Assembly: GCF_001270495.1 (NCBI RefSeq)
Contig: NZ_LGUR01000238.1
Coordinates: 1 to 51,098, forward strand
Source: Streptomyces viridochromogenes
GTDB lineage: Bacteria; Actinomycetota; Actinomycetes; Streptomycetales; Streptomycetaceae
DNA: 51,098 nucleotides
Reading direction: 5' to 3'
The number at the start of each line of letters is the position of its first letter. Position 1 is the first letter of the stretch. This document shows, one piece after another, positions 47,801 to 51,098 of the stretch. A program made the translations under genes and the position numbers. The notes beneath the pieces were generated by a model. That model worked only from the letters and a program-made list of their open reading frames with translations, was not told the origin of the DNA and made no database searches.

Positions 47801-48609
47801 GTCATCGGCCCGACCAGCAGCCCGGCACCGCACAGGGCGTCCGCCAAGTCCCGGTGCTCACCGCAGCGGGGGTAGAAGTCGGCCCGTACGGCGATGAGGA
47901 CCCGCAACCGGCTCCCGGGGTCGCGGGCGGCGAGCAGCAGGTCGACGAACCGGGCGCGTTCGGCCCGGTCCCGGCACAGCGTGAAGACCTCCTCGAACTG
48001 GTCGACCACCACCCAGCTCTCCGGCTCGTCCTCGGCCGGGGTCAGCAGATGGCCGTACGTGGCGGCCGGCCGTTGCCCGGGAGTCAGCACCCGCAGCACC
48101 GCCGGACCGCCCCGGTCGGCGATCTCCTTCTGGAGGCGGGGGATCAGCCCGGCCCGCAGCAGGGACGACTTTCCACTGCCGGAGGCACCGAACACCGCGG
48201 CGAACCGGTGCCCGCACACCAGCTCCAGCAGCTCCTCCACCAGCCGGTCCCGGCCGAAGAACAGCCCCTGGTCGGCCGGCTCGAACCGGGCGAGCCCCCG
48301 GTACGGCGGCGCCGCGTCCTCGTCGTCCTCGCGGGCCGCGCCCGACACCTCCGCCTCGGCGTCCTTCCAGCGGGCCTCCCACGCGCCGGGGTCGCCGCCG
48401 CACGCCCGCACGTATCCCTGGACGACGGCGAGGGACGGCAGCCGTTCGCCGCCCGCGGCCTGCGACAGCGTTGTCGCGGAGAACCCGGCCACCTCGGCCA
48501 TCCGCCGGTACGAGGGGGTGCCGGCTGCCTTGCGCACCTCGCGGAGCTCATGGGCGAGCCGGGCTATGGGCCCGGCCGCGGGGTCCAGGGGTCTTTCGGG
48601 TCGGCCCAT
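44875..48609 (-). CDS. HTH-nSTAND NTPase-WD40 protein
   Basis: This large protein (about 1244 aa) has an N-terminal Xre-like helix-turn-helix (about 12-75), then an nSTAND-type NTPase with Walker A GASGSGKSS (141-149) and Walker B WVVVDQFEE (199-207). A winged-helix/TPR-like middle follows, then one transmembrane helix (about 514-534) and a C-terminal WD40 propeller with repeats such as LSPDAKVIALSGQDGIRLWD, FSGDGKFLAAVDSAEIKVW and LSPDGRTLAVGGSSGTLQLWD. Such architectures are sensor-switches: the propeller reads a signal and the NTPase changes the DNA-binding or partner-binding end. ATG 48609 with GGAGG upstream is chosen; the open frame extends another 47 codons. Confidence 0.9.
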   Translation of the reverse strand: MGRPERPLDPAAGPIARLAHELREVRKAAGTPSYRRMAEVAGFSATTLSQAAGGERLPSLAVVQGYVRACGGDPGAWEARWKDAEAEVSGAAREDDEDAAPPYRGLARFEPADQGLFFGRDRLVEELLELVCGHRFAAVFGASGSGKSSLLRAGLIPRLQKEIADRGGPAVLRVLTPGQRPAATYGHLLTPAEDEPESWVVVDQFEEVFTLCRDRAERARFVDLLLAARDPGSRLRVLIAVRADFYPRCGEHRDLADALCGAGLLVGPMTADELREAVVKPAQQAGLLVERELTARIVEEVLDEPGGLPMLSHALLETWRRRKGRLLTLAAYEAAGGVHGAIAASAEEAYGQLTAPQAEAARRLLLRMVEPGQGTPDTRRPLTRAEQEDWACPDVPAVVERLARARLLTVDEEDAQLAHEALINSWPRLHDWIEEERERLRHHRRLTEAARAWLEHDRDPGGLYRGSRLARAEELFGADDGTLTVSERAFLVAALEAREAERRAAARTARRSRVLVTALSAVLAVALVVSLAAWSQHLDNERQRTDTTARRVASVADSLRTTDPRAAMLLGAAAWRVSPLAESRRALLGALAQPERDTFSDPAPGDTALRFLTTSGRVLLSVAGRTWRTYDVAAHRRTGSGRLPADAAEVVGLSPDAKVIALSGQDGIRLWDTVAGRWTGGGPWQAFSAVVGDRAFLVTGSDDERAVVRSRTDGKSLFESPQVVDRADMAPDAGTVAVCPAGGQGATPQVWDVTRQRKLSGEWAQDKDVCADNDATLVMGGGQRMAAVSPAGVRVWNTGSGKQLADLSVPDVGYAAFSGDGKFLAAVDSAEIKVWRLSSPDAPVFRHSFNNQYVYGALAWDPTHPVLRYLESGTVHSLDVSAAVTPDWQDDGLSGVRLAPDGRTLATAKRTSTGTGYSFQLRDTGAGQAPRTLPSPPMPVALAGMDPVVPGDTLALTAFSPDGAVFAYGVSAPGREAAPQRITIWDVRHSRVRETLDLATPDSTGPLIDIALGAGGRTLYAVRTPTIDDLADEVWDTASHRRTSVVTGLNSSRLAVRPDDGLLVGDNRVARLPKGPVAGKGLVQGDQIGSIAFSGDGSRLAVGDGTGRVALWDGNLKHKAGVLRNVFPARLGDTPEGVSALALSPDGRTLAVGGSSGTLQLWDVPTQQPLGGPLPTAGEEIVSVAFSADSSTVYATGLHVPLQRYVVDPERVVERVCARVGGQLTPAQWRTYVPDAPYRKVCGD

Positions 48610-48760
48610 GCGCACGTACCTCCACACAGCTGACGAAACCGACGTCAGGGCGGTGACGATACGTCGCGGCACCTTTCGCCTGAGCACGCCATGGGTGACG
48701 TGCAGGCAAATGAAAGGCACCGGGACGCGCGTCACCGGACAAATCAGCAATGATCATGGA

Positions 48761-48824
48761 ATTTGATTGTCTCGACAAAGGGGATGCGGCAATCAATCCT
48801 CCGGTTCCCTCGGAATTGATTGCC
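48761..48824 (+). promoter_or_regulatory. TTGATTG...CAATCAATCC box upstream of NLP gene
   Basis: TTTGATTG (48762), GGCAATCAATCC (48788) and GGAATTGATTGCC (48812) repeat the motif, with ACAAAGGGG between the first two, matching the reverse complement of the other boxes (CCCCTTT). The first pair ends 119 bases before the NLP start (48919). Confidence 0.6.
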
Positions 48825-48918
48825 CTGGTCAGAGGGGGTGCTGATCAACTTTCGGCTCTCCAGTCTCGATCTCAGCCCGCCGGACTCCCGGCAGACCGAG
48901 CAACTGGAGGAGACCCGC

Positions 48919-49725
48919 ATGCCCAAGGCACTCAAGACCAAGCGAAAGTCCCGACTCGCCAAGGCCGCCGTCGTCGCGGGCAGCGTCACCGCGCTGACCG
49001 CCGGCCTGACCGGCAGTGCCAACGCCGCCGTCCTGCAGCCCCTTCGCGCGAACGCGACCACCTTCCAGCAGAAGTACATGCCGCTGTTCGACTACGACAC
49101 GGACGGCTGCCTCCCGGCCGCGGCGGTCGACGCGAACGGACGGCTCAACGGCGGCCTCAACAACAGCGGGAAGATCACCGGCGGCTGCCGGGACGGCCAC
49201 CTCGGCAGGGCCAACACCTACGCGCAGTCGAAGTGCCAGCACGGCTGGTGCGCGTACGTCTACGCGCTCTACTTCGAGAAGGACCAGGTCGTGAACGGCG
49301 CCGACGCCTTCGGGCACCGCCACGATTTCGAGTCCGTCGTGGCCTTGCAGAAGCAGGGCGAGGAGCGGCCCCGCTACCTGGCCGCCTCCGCGCACGGCAA
49401 ATACAGCACCCACCCGATCAACGAGGTGCCGATGGAGGGCAACCACGTCAAGATCGTCTACCACAAGGACGGCGGCAGCTCCCACGCCTTCCGCTTCGCC
49501 AAGTGGGGCGAAGTTCCCAAAGCCTGGGGCAACGGCCGCTGGGACCGGCCTGCCCTGGTGTCCATGGAGAGGATGGCCAAGGCGCCGCGTGACGCCCTGT
49601 GGAACTCCAAGTGGGGCGACGCCAACTTCCCCCTGACCAACAACCTCGTCAACGAGATCAACAAGGCCCGGCAAGCCAAGAGGGGCGGCCAGTCGATCGA
49701 GCGCATCGTCCCCGCCTTCTCCTGA
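48919..49725 (+). CDS. NLP: necrosis- and ethylene-inducing peptide 1-like protein
   Basis: This 268-aa secreted cytolysin has a signal peptide (KSRLAKAAVVAGSVTALTAGLTGSANA), then the NPP1 domain with the metal-binding heptapeptide GHRHDFE (132-138; the usual form is GHRHDWE), the surrounding FEKDQVVNG and WNSKWGDANFP regions, and four Cys (C64, C90, C106, C111) able to form two disulfides. NLPs bind plant sphingolipids and permeabilise plasma membranes, causing necrosis in dicots. Start: GGAGGAG before ATG 48919. It is the last of three secreted-protein genes with the shared upstream box. Confidence 0.93.
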   Translation: MPKALKTKRKSRLAKAAVVAGSVTALTAGLTGSANAAVLQPLRANATTFQQKYMPLFDYDTDGCLPAAAVDANGRLNGGLNNSGKITGGCRDGHLGRANTYAQSKCQHGWCAYVYALYFEKDQVVNGADAFGHRHDFESVVALQKQGEERPRYLAASAHGKYSTHPINEVPMEGNHVKIVYHKDGGSSHAFRFAKWGEVPKAWGNGRWDRPALVSMERMAKAPRDALWNSKWGDANFPLTNNLVNEINKARQAKRGGQSIERIVPAFS

Positions 49726-49745
49726 GACGGGCCCGCACCGAGCCG

Positions 49746-49780
49746 CCCCCGGTGGGACATCCCCCCTGTCCCGCCGGGGG
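49746..49780 (+). terminator. Terminator after the NLP gene
   Basis: CCCCCGGTGGGACA (49746-49759) pairs with TGTCCCGCCGGGGG (49767-49780) with one G-U pair, about 20 bases after the NLP stop. Confidence 0.75.
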
Positions 49781-49824
49781 CTCCCCCTGCTTCGTCTTCA
49801 CCCAGTGACGTCCGCGGCGGCGGC

Positions 49825-51081
49825 TCAGGCCTGGGTCTGCAGCTGCTGCAGCTGCCGTTGGACATTCTCCAGCGCACCCCGCCGCCGCCCCGGCACCCGG
49901 CCCCGCAGCTCCGCGAGCGCGGGGCCGAGTTCACGGGCAGGGGCGGCGTCCTTGATCTGGCCCCACTGGTGATGGGCCCGGTCGACCGCGGCCTCCACCG
50001 CCGGCGCGTCCGGCGCCTGCCCGGCGGACAGCCGCGCCGAGGCCACCATCATCCAAGCCCGGCAACTGCGCACCGGATCCCCGGCCATCATGGCCAGGTC
50101 GGCCCGCACCTCGATCCAGTGCAGCGCCGCCTCGGAAGCCGGCCCATGGGCCCGCAGAGCCGTCTGCTCATAGTGAGCCGCCAACACCTCGGCCTCCCCA
50201 TGCCGACCGGACTCCACGGCGGCGGCGATGGTGGCGTGGGGGTCATGGGCCGCGGGGAGCTGGGCGGGGGTCGGCGCGGGGCTCGGGACAGGACTGTGCG
50301 CGGGGAGCGGCGGGGCGCTCGGTTCGGGGCTCCGCACAGGGGCCTGCGGGGAGCTCGGCGCGGGGCTCTGCACAGGGAGCGGCAGGACCAGGGTGGGGCT
50401 CGACTCGGAACTCGGCTCGGAACTCGGCTCTGAGTTGGGCTCGGAGCCGGGCGCAGAGACCGGAGCCGGGGTCGGCGCCGAACTCGACGGCGAGTACTCG
50501 GGCGGAAGCGACGGGGAACCCTGAGCCAGACCCTCCGCAGGGGGCGGCGGGGAACCCGGCGCGGGACTCGGCTCGGTGCTGGGCGCGGAAATCGACACCG
50601 GGACCGGTTCACGGCTCTGCACGGAACCCGGCACAACAGAGGCGGGAGCCGAATTCGGAACCGAACCCGACGGCGACTGCTGCGGCGGAATGGGCGAGGT
50701 ACCCGCACCAGGGCTCTCCGCCGGAAGCGGCAGTGAACCCGACGCGGGATTCGGCTCGGCACTCGGCGTGGAACCCGACGGAGCGACCGGAGCCGGGACC
50801 GGCACGGAACTCGACGCAGCAACCGGAGCCGGGCTCGGCGCCGGACCCGGCGGCAGGTCCTGCGCCGGGAGCGGCCCAGAACCCGGCGACACGTCCCGCG
50901 CCGGAAGCCGCGGGGCCCCCGGGGCCGGGCTCTGTGCCGAAGAAAGTGGCGGAGAGCCGTAGGCCGGGGCCTCCCCGGGCAGCGGTGAGTCGAGAGCCGG
51001 GAGTTCGCCAGGGAGCGGTGGGGGGACGGGGGTCGGGCCCTGGGTGGGGTTGGGCTCGAAGCCGCGTAAGGAACTCGGCAC
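49825..51081 (-). CDS. Proline-rich protein with C-terminal helical domain (5' end probably beyond the window)
   Basis: The visible 418 residues are mostly Pro/Ser/Ala/Glu/Gly-rich imperfect repeats (SPAPGSPPLPAE-like units of about 12-20 residues) followed by a compact helical end: DPHATIAAAVESGRHGEAEVLAAHYEQTALRAHGPASEAALHWIEVRADLAMMAGDP, then RSCRAWMMVASARLSAGQ and a tail of LQQLQ. The last part looks like TPR-type helices. The reading frame stays open to the window edge, so 51081 (GTG) may not be the true start and a folded domain could precede the repeats. Function unknown; a scaffold or cell-surface role would fit. Confidence 0.65.
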   Translation of the reverse strand: MPSSLRGFEPNPTQGPTPVPPPLPGELPALDSPLPGEAPAYGSPPLSSAQSPAPGAPRLPARDVSPGSGPLPAQDLPPGPAPSPAPVAASSSVPVPAPVAPSGSTPSAEPNPASGSLPLPAESPGAGTSPIPPQQSPSGSVPNSAPASVVPGSVQSREPVPVSISAPSTEPSPAPGSPPPPAEGLAQGSPSLPPEYSPSSSAPTPAPVSAPGSEPNSEPSSEPSSESSPTLVLPLPVQSPAPSSPQAPVRSPEPSAPPLPAHSPVPSPAPTPAQLPAAHDPHATIAAAVESGRHGEAEVLAAHYEQTALRAHGPASEAALHWIEVRADLAMMAGDPVRSCRAWMMVASARLSAGQAPDAPAVEAAVDRAHHQWGQIKDAAPARELGPALAELRGRVPGRRRGALENVQRQLQQLQTQA

Positions 51082-51098
51082 GAGGAGCGGGGCGGGGC

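Noticed and set aside
50230..51050. CRISPR-like array at the right end
   Set aside because: The repeats are of uneven length, stay in one reading frame and encode Pro/Ser-rich protein. They lack constant spacers and repeats.

Overview
The window is actinobacterial and almost certainly from a Streptomyces chromosome. GC is very high with strong third-position GC bias, GTG and TTG starts are common, and the gene families are typical of the genus: XRE/DUF397 pairs, DUF6479, DUF6153, DUF7144, a LAETG surface protein, GAF-ANTAR, and an nSTAND NTPase with WD40 repeats. I saw no rRNA, tRNA, prophage or CRISPR array. All assignments come from reading the sequence and recalling families; no search was run.

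Layout. 0.4-5 kb: an orphan sugar-binding lipoprotein, then a cold-response block (MerR regulator, cold shock protein with a long leader and strong terminator, DEAD-box helicase whose ribosome binding site sits in a 9-bp hairpin, small conserved protein) and a possibly leaderless GvpU-like gene. 5-8.4 kb: a secreted GH30 galactanase divergent from a LacI regulator, with a perfect 16-bp operator between them. 8.4-14.7 kb: a minus-strand run of MMPL exporter, histidine kinase without a response regulator, ArsB-like permease and universal stress protein, then a secreted protein. 14.8-20.2 kb: a MoxR ATPase / VWA / unknown-protein operon and a secreted expansin. 20.2-22.3 kb: a four-gene surface operon (sortase substrate, sortase, ECF sigma factor, membrane anti-sigma-like protein). 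22.6-29.2 kb: small secreted, lipoprotein and membrane genes, with a collapsed MFS pseudogene. 29.2-34.7 kb: GH13 alpha-glucosidase, LAETG surface protein, nucleoside hydrolase and a second, editing-domain-less threonyl-tRNA synthetase. 35-39 kb: lipoprotein, membrane-anchored L12-like protein, GAF-ANTAR regulator and a His-rich TIGR03943/permease pair. 39-41 kb: an HTH-TPR regulator divergent from a 56-aa secreted peptide gene. 40.7-49.8 kb: an accessory region with a secreted guanyl-RNase-like protein, a transposase relic, TerB, an XRE/DUF397 pair, a secreted beta-rich possibly pore-forming protein, a large HTH-nSTAND-WD40 protein and a necrosis-inducing NLP. The window ends inside a proline-rich protein gene.

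Three points stand out. First, the RNase-like, pore-former-like and NLP genes, otherwise unrelated, each carry a related ATTGATT...AATCAAT box about 90-120 bp upstream and in the same orientation, which suggests a small co-regulated set of secreted effectors. Second, the extra threonyl-tRNA synthetase is preceded by a 20-codon, apparently leaderless ORF with three consecutive Thr codons, then a 13-bp terminator hairpin and a hairpin that hides the Shine-Dalgarno sequence. This is the layout of ribosome-mediated attenuation. Third, the HTH-TPR regulator faces a tiny secreted peptide gene across a box of three phased TTAA repeats, the arrangement expected of a peptide-signalling pair.
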